Below are positions 51,514 to 58,558 of a stretch of 64,000 bases of DNA, piece by piece (the stretch's first letter is position 1; every line of letters begins with the position of its first letter). The stretch is from an uncultured Acidobacteriia bacterium (GTDB taxonomy: Bacteria; Acidobacteriota; Terriglobia; Bryobacterales; Bryobacteraceae). The stretch covers positions 1-64,000 of the forward strand of contig CAIQWJ010000107.1 in NCBI GenBank assembly GCA_903875575.1, given 5' to 3'. A program made the translations under genes and the position numbers. The notes under the pieces are model-generated. The model was not told the DNA's origin. It did not search any database and saw only the letters and a program-made list of their open reading frames with translations.

Positions 51514-52610
51514 CAACCCCCGATTTCATGGCGGAAGCCATCGCCCTCGCACGCCGGGGAACCGCTCTGACGAGCCCGAACCCCATGGTGGGCGCGGTGA
51601 TTGTGCGCGATGGCGAAGTAGTGGGTCGCGGCTTCCACACCTGGGACGGTAAGAAGCACGCCGAGATCATTGCCCTCGAAGAAGCTGGCGACAGAGCCCG
51701 TGGCGCAACGATCTACGTAACGCTGGAACCCTGTGCCCACACCGGTCGCACCGGTCCTTGTGCCGATGCGCTGATCGCCGCCGGCATCGCCCGCGTCGTG
51801 GTTGCCTCAGAGGACCCCAACCCATTAGTCGCGGGCGAAGGTCTCCGCCGTCTTCGCGCCTCCGCCGTGGAAGTCGATCTCTCCGACGAATACCGCCCGG
51901 CCGCTGAACGTCTCAACGAAGCCTTCCTCCACTTTATGCGCACCGGCAAGCCGCTTGTCACGCTGAAGAGCGCCCTCACGCTCGATGGCAAAATCGCCGC
52001 GCCAGAAGACAACACAGGTTGGATCACCAGCGAACGAGCCCGCTCTCACGTCCAGGTTCTGCGTCATGCGGTGGATGCCATGGTGACAGGCATCGGCACC
52101 GTCCTTGGCGACAACCCTTTGCTGAACGACCGCAGCGAACTTCCCCGCGCCCGTCCACTGCTTCGCGTAGTGCTCGATTCCACCCTTCGCATTCCGGTCA
52201 CTTCGCGTCTCGTGCAAAGTGCGCAGGGCGATCTGCTCATCGCCACCACCTCCGCCGGTTCGCCGGAACGCCGCAAAGCGCTTGAATCCCGCGGCGTTGA
52301 GGTACGCGTGTTCGATGGCCCGCGAGGCCGCGTCGATATCCGCGACGTTGTTTCACTGCTGGGCGAACGCCGCTGCCTTTCCGTCATGATCGAAGCTGGC
52401 AGCAAGGTCAACTGGGCCGCGCTCGAATGCCACGCCGTCGATAAAGTCTTCCTCTATTACGCCCCGAAGATCCTCGGCGGCATGGATTCACTCCCGATGG
52501 CCGGCGGCGTAGGCCGCATGAGCCGCACCGACGCCATCCAACTGGAACGCACCACGCTCCATCCAATTCCCCCGGACGAATTCGCCGTGGAGGCCTGGAT
52601 TGTGCGCTAA
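51510..52610 (+). CDS. ribD: Bifunctional riboflavin biosynthesis deaminase/reductase
   Basis: 366 residues. Deaminase zinc site HAEII and PCAHTGRTGPC; TSPNPMVGAVIVRDGE; reductase domain LKSALTLDGKIA, GWITSERARSHVQVLRHAVD and VMIEAGSKVNWAAL. It carries out two successive steps, deamination and ribosyl reduction, of the pyrimidine intermediate. Followed by ribE after 133 bases. Confidence 0.95.
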   Translation: MTTPDFMAEAIALARRGTALTSPNPMVGAVIVRDGEVVGRGFHTWDGKKHAEIIALEEAGDRARGATIYVTLEPCAHTGRTGPCADALIAAGIARVVVASEDPNPLVAGEGLRRLRASAVEVDLSDEYRPAAERLNEAFLHFMRTGKPLVTLKSALTLDGKIAAPEDNTGWITSERARSHVQVLRHAVDAMVTGIGTVLGDNPLLNDRSELPRARPLLRVVLDSTLRIPVTSRLVQSAQGDLLIATTSAGSPERRKALESRGVEVRVFDGPRGRVDIRDVVSLLGERRCLSVMIEAGSKVNWAALECHAVDKVFLYYAPKILGGMDSLPMAGGVGRMSRTDAIQLERTTLHPIPPDEFAVEAWIVR

Positions 52611-52622
52611 CCGCCGGCCCAG

Positions 52623-52706
52623 CGCGTCGCGCCCGTTTCGCACCTCCCCGCATGCAGCACCCGGTCCGTTCCGAACCGCGACTGTAAGGCGCCGCACTCA
52701 AATCCA
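52623..52706 (+). repeat. Dispersed intergenic repeat, copy B
   Basis: Contains TTCCGAACCGCGACTGTAAG and CGCACTCAAA in the same order as 43124-43205. It lies between ribD and ribE. Confidence 0.55.
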
Positions 52707-52743
52707 CCAGCCCGTCGCCAACCCACGAAAGGCCTCTAACTAA

Positions 52744-53331
52744 ATGTTCACCGGCATCGTAGAAGAACTCGGTACAGTCGAAACACCCGGCTCCCGCCTC
52801 GCCATCCGCTGCTCCCGCGTCATGTGCGATATGACCCTCGGTGCCAGCATCGCCGTCAACGGCGTCTGCCTCACCGCCGTCGAACTCCGCCCCGATGGCT
52901 TCACTGCTGATCTCGCACCCGAAACCCTCTTCCGCAGCAACCTCGGCGACCTCAAACAAGGCGACCCCGTCAACCTCGAACGCCCCATCACCCTGGCCGC
53001 GCGCCTCAGCGGCCACATCATGCAGGGCCACGTCGATGGCACCGCCATTCTCGAATCCCTCCGCACTCTCGACGACGGCAATCACGAACTTCTGGTCCGC
53101 ATCCCCGAAGCCCTTGACCGCTACCTGGTTTTCAAAGGCTCCATCGCTATAGACGGCATCAGTCTCACCATCGCCGATATCACGGATCGCCTCCTCCGCG
53201 TAGCCATCATCCCCCACACTTTCGCCGCGACCAACCTCTCCGCGCGCCAATCCGGCGACCGCCTCAACATAGAATGCGACATGCTGGCGAAACACGTCGA
53301 GAAGTTGCTCGCCCGCGTAAATTTACCCTGA
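52744..53331 (+). CDS. ribE: Riboflavin synthase alpha chain
   Basis: 195 residues: MFTGIVEELGTVETPGSRLA, SIAVNGVCLTAVELRPDGFT, two lumazine-binding repeats, GHIMQGHVDGTA, and the end LNIECDMLAKHVEKLLARVN. It converts two 6,7-dimethyl-8-ribityllumazine molecules into riboflavin. Its 3' end is partly duplicated at 54346-54455. Confidence 0.96.
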   Translation: MFTGIVEELGTVETPGSRLAIRCSRVMCDMTLGASIAVNGVCLTAVELRPDGFTADLAPETLFRSNLGDLKQGDPVNLERPITLAARLSGHIMQGHVDGTAILESLRTLDDGNHELLVRIPEALDRYLVFKGSIAIDGISLTIADITDRLLRVAIIPHTFAATNLSARQSGDRLNIECDMLAKHVEKLLARVNLP

Positions 53332-54042
53332 GCGCCTCACACGATAAACGCACCCCGCAAGTAGGATGCCTGTGGGCAGCCATAACATCGGCTCCGGGGA
53401 AGCAGCCACGCTGCCGCTTCCAACGTTGATCGCGAACGACCCTCCGTCCGATGCCGTCGAAAACAACACGAAGCCTCCCTGGATTCCCGTTGTCAACCCG
53501 CTGAAGTTGAACCATTTTCCGCCGGAAATGTGGCCACCCCCTGAGCCCTGCACAAAGCTTCCGAGGCCCGGAAGGTCGCCGCCAGTGATCATGGAAAGAA
53601 CATCGGACTCCAGATACTCGCCCGCGGCATAGGACCACGCGCGACCGTTACCAACCCAGTCTGCGTACGCATCCGAATTCACCCCCAGACCTACGCCCGG
53701 TCCGTAACTGGCCACCATAGCCACATAGCCGCTCGCGACGTCCAGTCCGACACCGTAGCCGTCCACGGCCTGCGCGGTAAAAGGCGCGGAAACGCCGGCG
53801 GCGAATCCTCCAAGCGACACGAATCCAATGCTCGCCAGGGCTCCGTGCGAGTCGAGTAAGACGGGGCCGCTTCGCCAGACCAGATAGACATTCGAAAGCG
53901 GCGCGGTCGGATCCAGAGTTCCCGAAAACACGGTTCCCGCCGACAGCGGCACCGACAAGGTGAACCCGAGCAGTAACGCAAGGCCTAAGTTCTTCCTCCA
54001 CGCCCGCTGTTTTCCTGTTTGTCCAAAACCCATTTTCGCCAC
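53323..54042 (-). CDS. Exported protein with PEP-CTERM-like sorting tail
   Basis: 239 residues. GTG 54040-54042 is preferred because GAGAGGAG lies 6 bases before it. Signal peptide LGLALLLGFTLSVPLSAGT; Gly/Ser-rich beta body; C-terminus SPEPMLWLPTGILLAGCVYR followed by VRRSG, a PEP-CTERM variant. It is convergent with ribE and overlaps its last 9 bases. Confidence 0.82.
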   Translation of the reverse strand: MAKMGFGQTGKQRAWRKNLGLALLLGFTLSVPLSAGTVFSGTLDPTAPLSNVYLVWRSGPVLLDSHGALASIGFVSLGGFAAGVSAPFTAQAVDGYGVGLDVASGYVAMVASYGPGVGLGVNSDAYADWVGNGRAWSYAAGEYLESDVLSMITGGDLPGLGSFVQGSGGGHISGGKWFNFSGLTTGIQGGFVLFSTASDGGSFAINVGSGSVAASPEPMLWLPTGILLAGCVYRVRRSG

Positions 54043-54169
54043 GTAAAACTCCTCTCGTGTATAGATCCGTAAAATACGGTCGGAGTCCGCCCTGATTCGG
54101 GCTGCTTTTTTTCGAAGTTCACAGACGCCGGCTCGGGGGGTGCCGGGTTGTACGGTCCTGTCGCTGTCG
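54043..54169. other. Intergenic region upstream of the PEP-CTERM gene
   Basis: Contains the leader of the minus-strand PEP-CTERM gene. No other element seen. Confidence 0.4.
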
Positions 54170-54247
54170 CCAGCCCGATCGCCCTCCTGTGGGGTCAATA
54201 TTCTTTGGCCGGTGCCGCCCCTCGTCACACGCGGCCGCCGCAAGTAG
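54170..54247 (+). pseudogene. Decayed sixth VPEID-CTERM microgene
   Basis: GCCGGTGCCGCCCCTCGTCA and CGCGGCCGCCGCAAGTAG align base for base with the end of the fourth intact copy apart from one inserted base and a few changes; GCCAGCCCGATCGCCCTCCT corresponds to the Ser-Ala-Ile-Ala-Leu-Leu part. About 17 bases are inserted between them, and the start and VPEID portions are not recognisable. Confidence 0.5.
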
Positions 54248-54345
54248 TTCCTCCGAAAGCTAAACCCGGCGGTCCCGTCCCGCCCGTTGGAGTTTCGCAC
54301 TTCACGTGGAAGTCTCGGTTGCCTGCTCGGACTGTCTGGTGCCGT

Positions 54346-54455
54346 GCCGCGACCAACTGTCCGCGCGCCAAACCGGCGACCGCCTCAACATCGAGTGCGA
54401 CATGCTGGCGAAACATGTCGAGAAACTGCTCGGACGCGTAGTTCTTCCCGCATAG
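54346..54455 (+). pseudogene. Duplicated 3' end of ribE
   Basis: Apart from a one-base deletion and some substitutions the DNA matches the last 110 bases of ribE, reading SARQTGDRLNIECDMLAKHV then EKLLGRVVLPA-stop after the shift. It has no start and cannot make the enzyme. Confidence 0.85.
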
Positions 54456-54485
54456 CGGTCATCAAAAATAAATGGGCTGAAATCC

Positions 54486-54529
54486 TTGACGGATCCAAGT
54501 GTGATGTTCAATACTTATCCAAACGAGGA
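54486..54529 (+). promoter_or_regulatory. Promoter and ribosome binding site of the VPEID-CTERM microgene cluster
   Basis: TTGACG (54486-54491), 18 bases, AATACT (54510-54515), then GAGGA (54525-54529) 11 bases before the GTG at 54541. Similar GAGG or AAGG boxes precede several later copies, so the five copies may be one transcript. Confidence 0.6.
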
Positions 54530-54540
54530 CTTTAACCAAA

Positions 54541-54690
54541 GTGAACAAACTACTCTCATTCGCCCTGCTCATTATCGGTGTCCAGGCCGTGGCGTCCGCA
54601 TCCGTACCTGAAATCGATCCGGCTTCCGCCGGTAGCGCTATCGCGCTGCTTGCTGGTGCCGCTCTGATTATCCGCGGTCGCCGCAGGTAA
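54541..54690 (+). CDS. VPEID-CTERM microprotein 1
   Basis: 49 residues from GTG: a basic start, a hydrophobic signal segment (LLSFALLIIGVQAVASA), then SVPEIDPASAGSAIALLAGA and ending IIRGRRR. The VPEID motif, hydrophobic helix and Arg tail form the VPEID-CTERM sorting signal. If signal peptidase cuts after ASA, only a few residues separate the cut from VPEID. It is probably processed by the exosortase-protease encoded downstream. Confidence 0.82.
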   Translation: MNKLLSFALLIIGVQAVASASVPEIDPASAGSAIALLAGAALIIRGRRR

Positions 54691-54782
54691 TTTCACCACC
54701 GGACGGCCGGAACATTGTGGCGAATCCGGCCGGATCCTGGCCTGTCCGGCATATCAGACATTGCACCGAGCGTAACGAAACC

Positions 54783-54941
54783 ATGCAGAAACTACTGACC
54801 CTCACATTGCTCACAATCGGCCTGCAGGCCTTGGCCGTCGCTGGCCCTGCAGTCCCCGAGATTGATCCGACCTCCGCAGGCAGTGCCGTGGCGTTACTCG
54901 CCTGTGCTGCCCTTGTAATCCGTGGCCGTCGCCGTAAATGA
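54783..54941 (+). CDS. VPEID-CTERM microprotein 2
   Basis: 52 residues: MQKLLTLTLLTIGLQALAVA, GPAVPEIDPTSAGSAVALLA, CAALVIRGRRRK. Same layout as copy 1 but with a Cys in the C-terminal helix. The weak ribosome binding site (AACGAAACC) contrasts with the other copies. Confidence 0.82.
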   Translation: MQKLLTLTLLTIGLQALAVAGPAVPEIDPTSAGSAVALLACAALVIRGRRRK

Positions 54942-54966
54942 AATAAGCACTGGGCGAGAGGAAACC

Positions 54967-55122
54967 ATGCACAAACTACTGGCACTTGCATTATTCACAC
55001 TCGGCCTCCAGGTTTTGGCCATCGCAGGCCCCGCGGTCCCTGAGATTGATTCCGCATCGGCCACCAGCGCCATCGCGTTGCTTGCCGGTGTTGCAATCGT
55101 CATCCGTGGCCGTCGCCGCTAA
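54967..55122 (+). CDS. VPEID-CTERM microprotein 3
   Basis: 51 residues: MHKLLALALFTLGLQVLAIA, GPAVPEIDSASATSAIALLA, GVAIVIRGRRR. GAGAGGAAACC lies directly before the ATG. 25 bases separate it from copy 2. Confidence 0.82.
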   Translation: MHKLLALALFTLGLQVLAIAGPAVPEIDSASATSAIALLAGVAIVIRGRRR

Positions 55123-55142
55123 ACATATCAAGGAAAGAAACC

Positions 55143-55298
55143 GTGTACAGACTTCTGACGCTCACGCTTCTCGCCATCGGTCTTCAGTCATTCGTTTGTG
55201 GGGACGTCTCGGTTCCTGAAATTGATCCCGCCTCCGCAGGCAGTGCTATCGCGTTACTCGCCGGTGCAGCCCTCGTCATTCGCGGTCGCCGCAAGTAG
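55143..55298 (+). CDS. VPEID-CTERM microprotein 4
   Basis: 51 residues from GTG with AAGGAAAG upstream: a signal segment ending SFVCGD, then VSVPEIDPASAGSAIALLAG and AALVIRGRRK. 20 bases after copy 3. Confidence 0.82.
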   Translation: MYRLLTLTLLAIGLQSFVCGDVSVPEIDPASAGSAIALLAGAALVIRGRRK

Positions 55299-55392
55299 CT
55301 GTCGATTAGTACCGCTGGTACTGCAAAGAAGTTAACATTCACTTGTTCTGACCATGCCGCACACGCATACTGGCTGCAAGAGGTCTCCTATT

Positions 55393-55545
55393 TTGTATAA
55401 ATTAACGGCACTACTGTTGTTCGTCGTCGGTCTGCAATCCTTTGCATTCGGTACCGGCGTTCCCGAGATTGATCCGTCTTCCGCCGCCAGTGCATTCGCA
55501 CTGCTGGCCGGAGCGGTCGTCGTTGTTCGGGGGCGGCGTCGCTAG
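55393..55545 (+). CDS. VPEID-CTERM microprotein 5
   Basis: 50 residues from a TTG at 55393 (AAGAGG 9 bases upstream; an ATG at 55354 would add 13 residues unlike the other copies). Signal segment TALLLFVVGLQSFAFGT, then GVPEIDPSSAASAFALLAGA and VVVVRGRRR. Confidence 0.8.
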   Translation: MYKLTALLLFVVGLQSFAFGTGVPEIDPSSAASAFALLAGAVVVVRGRRR

Positions 55546-55612
55546 ACTTCCAGCCACGTCGTGAATCAGGCGCAGGGGCCTCCTCCGACTCCGACGCTCC
55601 TGTTTCACGACA

Positions 55613-55650
55613 GCCAGCCCTTCCACTCCTCGCGAGTTGGCCGGGCTGGC
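55613..55650 (+). repeat. Hairpin ahead of the exosortase gene
   Basis: GCCAGCCC (55613-55620) pairs with GGGCTGGC (55643-55650). It lies 8 bases before the exosortase start and could attenuate or terminate the microgene transcript, or limit translation of the enzyme relative to its substrates. Confidence 0.5.
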
Positions 55651-55658
55651 ACTGGCTG

Positions 55659-57254
55659 GTGCAGTTAAGCCTCCTGCGGCGCCTTGCCGCGCTCGGCCTT
55701 ATTTTCTCCCTTGAATTGGGTGCAATTACCCTATGGCTCGATAACGACCAAATCGCCGGTCGCAGCGGTCTGATTGCTCTCTGTCACGACTGGGGTCCGC
55801 TGCTTCTTCGCGGTATCGTCGTCTTCGGCACCCTCTTCTTTACCTTCGCATTCTTGAAGTTTTCCTCCACCCTCCAGGCCGTTTCGGAGGACCTCGCCGA
55901 CACAAGGCTTCATTCGGGGTACTTCGTGGCCCATGCCGCCGCGCTCGGCCTCTTTGTTGCGCTCTCCAGCACCCTCTACACGAATCCGCAATCCTCCAAT
56001 CTCTTCGCGTCGGCCTGGCTCGCGGCAGGCTTTGCCGCGATCATTCTCGGTGCCTGCGCCTTCGTCGGCCCCGCATTTTGGAGTCGCATGATTCGCGGCA
56101 CCCGCTACCTCTGGGCTTTTTCCGCGGCAGCCGCCGTGGCCGCCAGCTTTGGCGGCAACGCCATCCGCCCGCTCTGGCCCCGGGCTGCTGAACTAACGTT
56201 CTTTATCGTCCAGCTTCTGCTGCAGCCCTTCGGAATTTACTCAGGCGACCCCGCCACCATGACGATCGGCAGCAGTCGCTTCTCGGTTCAAATCGCACCG
56301 ACCTGTTCGGGCCTGGAAGGCATCGGCCTGATTCTGGTGTTCACCACCGTCTGGCTGTTGCTCTTCCGCCGCGAATGCCGTTTCCCTCAGGCGCTCATCC
56401 TGCTGCCTGCTGGCGTCGTCGTCCTGTTCTTGCTGAACAGCGTTCGCATTGCAGCTCTCATTCTGATTGGTAACGCCGGTTACGGTAGTATCGCGACCGG
56501 CGGCTTTCACTCCCAAGCCGGCTGGATCGCCTTCAACCTGGTGGCTCTCGGCACCTCCGTCGCCGCGCGTGAAGTCCGGTGGATCTCGAGACGTAAAGCT
56601 GAGCCCTCTGTCGATGCCGCGCCCATAACAGTTGAAAACCCTACAGCCCCCTATGTAGTGCCCTTTGTTGGGATCCTCGCCGCTGGCATGGCCTCCCGTG
56701 CGCTGACCGGCGGCTTCGAGTGGCTCTACCCATTGCGCTTCGTGGCCGCCATCGCCGCGCTGTGGTGGTATCGAAAAACTTACGCGGCTCTGGATTGGCG
56801 TCTCGATTGGACCGGCCCCGCCGCTGGTATCGCCGTCTTCGGACTCTGGCTTCTCCTCGGTCCCACCGCCGCGAGCCCGATGCCTGGCGCATTATTCGAA
56901 GCCACCAGTGCCGCTCGCATCTCCTGGCTGATCCTGCGCGTCGCGGCGGCCACAGTGACCGTGCCGCTCGCCGAAGAACTAGCCTTCCGTGGCTTCCTGT
57001 TGCGCCGCGTGCTCTCGCCGGAATTCGAAACGGTCCCGTTCCGAGAATTCTCCTGGCTCGCGCTGCTGGTGAGTTCGGTGCTGTTTGGCTTGCTGCACGG
57101 CCAACGCTGGATTGCAGGCACGCTCGCGGGCGCATTGTTCGCGCTGACCGTTACTCGCCGCGGCCGCTTCGGCAACGCGGTCATCGCGCATGGAGTCGCC
57201 AACGCTCTGATCGCAGTCGACGTCCTCGCTTTTAACCGCTGGGGCCTCTGGTAA
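55659..57254 (+). CDS. Exosortase E fused to a CPBP-type intramembrane protease (VPEID-CTERM system)
   Basis: 531 residues from GTG with about 14 membrane segments. The N-terminal exosortase module has the catalytic Cys216 (APTCSGLEG), Arg263 (LNSVRIAA) and His284 (GGFHSQAGW). The C-terminal CPBP (CAAX protease-like) module has EE at 439-440 with Arg444 (AEELAFRG), His480 (FGLLHGQ) and His511/Asn515 (IAHGVANALI). The layout matches the known exosortase E/protease of VPEID-CTERM systems. Five substrate-like genes lie directly upstream. Confidence 0.93.
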   Translation: MQLSLLRRLAALGLIFSLELGAITLWLDNDQIAGRSGLIALCHDWGPLLLRGIVVFGTLFFTFAFLKFSSTLQAVSEDLADTRLHSGYFVAHAAALGLFVALSSTLYTNPQSSNLFASAWLAAGFAAIILGACAFVGPAFWSRMIRGTRYLWAFSAAAAVAASFGGNAIRPLWPRAAELTFFIVQLLLQPFGIYSGDPATMTIGSSRFSVQIAPTCSGLEGIGLILVFTTVWLLLFRRECRFPQALILLPAGVVVLFLLNSVRIAALILIGNAGYGSIATGGFHSQAGWIAFNLVALGTSVAAREVRWISRRKAEPSVDAAPITVENPTAPYVVPFVGILAAGMASRALTGGFEWLYPLRFVAAIAALWWYRKTYAALDWRLDWTGPAAGIAVFGLWLLLGPTAASPMPGALFEATSAARISWLILRVAAATVTVPLAEELAFRGFLLRRVLSPEFETVPFREFSWLALLVSSVLFGLLHGQRWIAGTLAGALFALTVTRRGRFGNAVIAHGVANALIAVDVLAFNRWGLW

Positions 57255-57270
57255 CCTACGCGGAAACAGT

Positions 57271-57702
57271 CTAAACTTCGGCCGCCAGCTTTTCAAAAAA
57301 CCGCTTAATCATCATCCGCGCCGTGGTGTCGATCAGCCGCTGTCCCACAGCCGCCATCGTCCCGCCAATCTGTGCATCGCCCTCGTAGGAGACCTCGGTT
57401 CCGCCATCCTTCGCCGTCAGCGTCAGCACCCCGTCGCCCTTCATGAACCCAATCTTGCCCGACCCCTCTACCACCATCCGAAAACTCGTCGGCGGCTGCG
57501 GATCCACCAGCCGTACTTTCCCCTCAAACGCCCCGGAAAAACTGGCGAGCATCATCTTCATCTTCATCCGATACTCGTTATCGCCCGTACGTTCCAGTGC
57601 CTCGCAACCCGGAATCGCGCGCGACAGCACAGCCGGATCCTGCATCAGCTCATAAGCCCGCTCTGGTGCAAAAGCCAGCTGTGCCACGCCCGCAATTTTC
57701 AT
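57271..57702 (-). CDS. SRPBCC (CoxG-like) protein of the molybdenum hydroxylase operon
   Basis: 143 residues: MKIAGVAQLAFAPERAYELM, VLSRAIPGCEALERTGDNEY, KVRLVDPQPPTSFRMVVEGS, a CoxG pattern. CoxG-like proteins help maturation or membrane attachment of CO-dehydrogenase-like enzymes. It follows the FAD-subunit gene without a gap. Confidence 0.92.
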   Translation of the reverse strand: MKIAGVAQLAFAPERAYELMQDPAVLSRAIPGCEALERTGDNEYRMKMKMMLASFSGAFEGKVRLVDPQPPTSFRMVVEGSGKIGFMKGDGVLTLTAKDGGTEVSYEGDAQIGGTMAAVGQRLIDTTARMMIKRFFEKLAAEV

Positions 57703-58557
57703 CTATGCCGTCCTCGACAAGGCCACGCGAATCGCCCGCTCCGCATAATTCGCCGCCAGATGCAGACGATATTCCGCCGAAGCATGCAGATCCGCGCCCG
57801 CTTCCACGCCCTCGCCCACCAGCGCAGCAGCCGCGTCAATCTCCGCGTCCGAACCCGCCTTGCCAACCAGCGCGGCCTCAGCCTTCAGCGCCCGATACGA
57901 ATTCCCGCTCACCCCGGTAACGCCAATCCGGGCCACGGTAATCTTCCCCGCCTCGCGCCGTATCCGCGCCGCCACGCCGACAATCGCGAACCCGCTCGCC
58001 GGCTGCAGAAACTTCTGGTAGCTCGTCCCCGTCAGCCCGGCTTCCACCGGCACAATCACTTCTGTCACCAGTTCGCCCGGCTCCAGCGATGTCGTAAACG
58101 TGTCGATGAAGAAATCCCCCACCGCCACCGTCCGCTGACTCGTGGCGCTTGTCAGCACGATCTTCGCCTCCAGCGCCTGCAATGCCGCCGGATAATCCGC
58201 CGAAGGATCCGCATGCGCCACGCTCCCGCCCAGCGTCCCGCGATTCCGCACCTGGATATCGCCGATATGCCCCGCCGTCTCCGCCAGCAGCGGACACTTA
58301 CCCACAATCAGCGGTGAACTCTCCACGTCATAGTGAGTCGCGTTCGCGCCGATGTGCAGTTCCCCGCCGGCCTCGCGAATATAGTTCAGCTCCGCAATCC
58401 GGCCAATATCCACCAGATGTTCCGGCGCGGCCATTCGCAGCTTCATCATCGGGATCAGACTCATCCCACCGGCCAGCGGCTTGCCGCCTTCGCCAATCAG
58501 CGCCAGCGCAACTTTCAGCGTCAACGGTGCCGTGTATTCAAACGTATTCGGAATCAT
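57703..58557 (-). CDS. FAD-binding medium subunit of a xanthine dehydrogenase/CODH-family enzyme
   Basis: 284 residues. LIGEGGKPLAGGMSLIPMMK and AETAGHIGDIQVRNRGTLGG with SVAHADPSADYP are the two FAD-binding motifs of CoxM-type subunits. It carries electrons between the 2Fe-2S subunit and the acceptor. Confidence 0.94.
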   Translation of the reverse strand: MIPNTFEYTAPLTLKVALALIGEGGKPLAGGMSLIPMMKLRMAAPEHLVDIGRIAELNYIREAGGELHIGANATHYDVESSPLIVGKCPLLAETAGHIGDIQVRNRGTLGGSVAHADPSADYPAALQALEAKIVLTSATSQRTVAVGDFFIDTFTTSLEPGELVTEVIVPVEAGLTGTSYQKFLQPASGFAIVGVAARIRREAGKITVARIGVTGVSGNSYRALKAEAALVGKAGSDAEIDAAAALVGEGVEAGADLHASAEYRLHLAANYAERAIRVALSRTA

Positions 58558-58558
58558 G

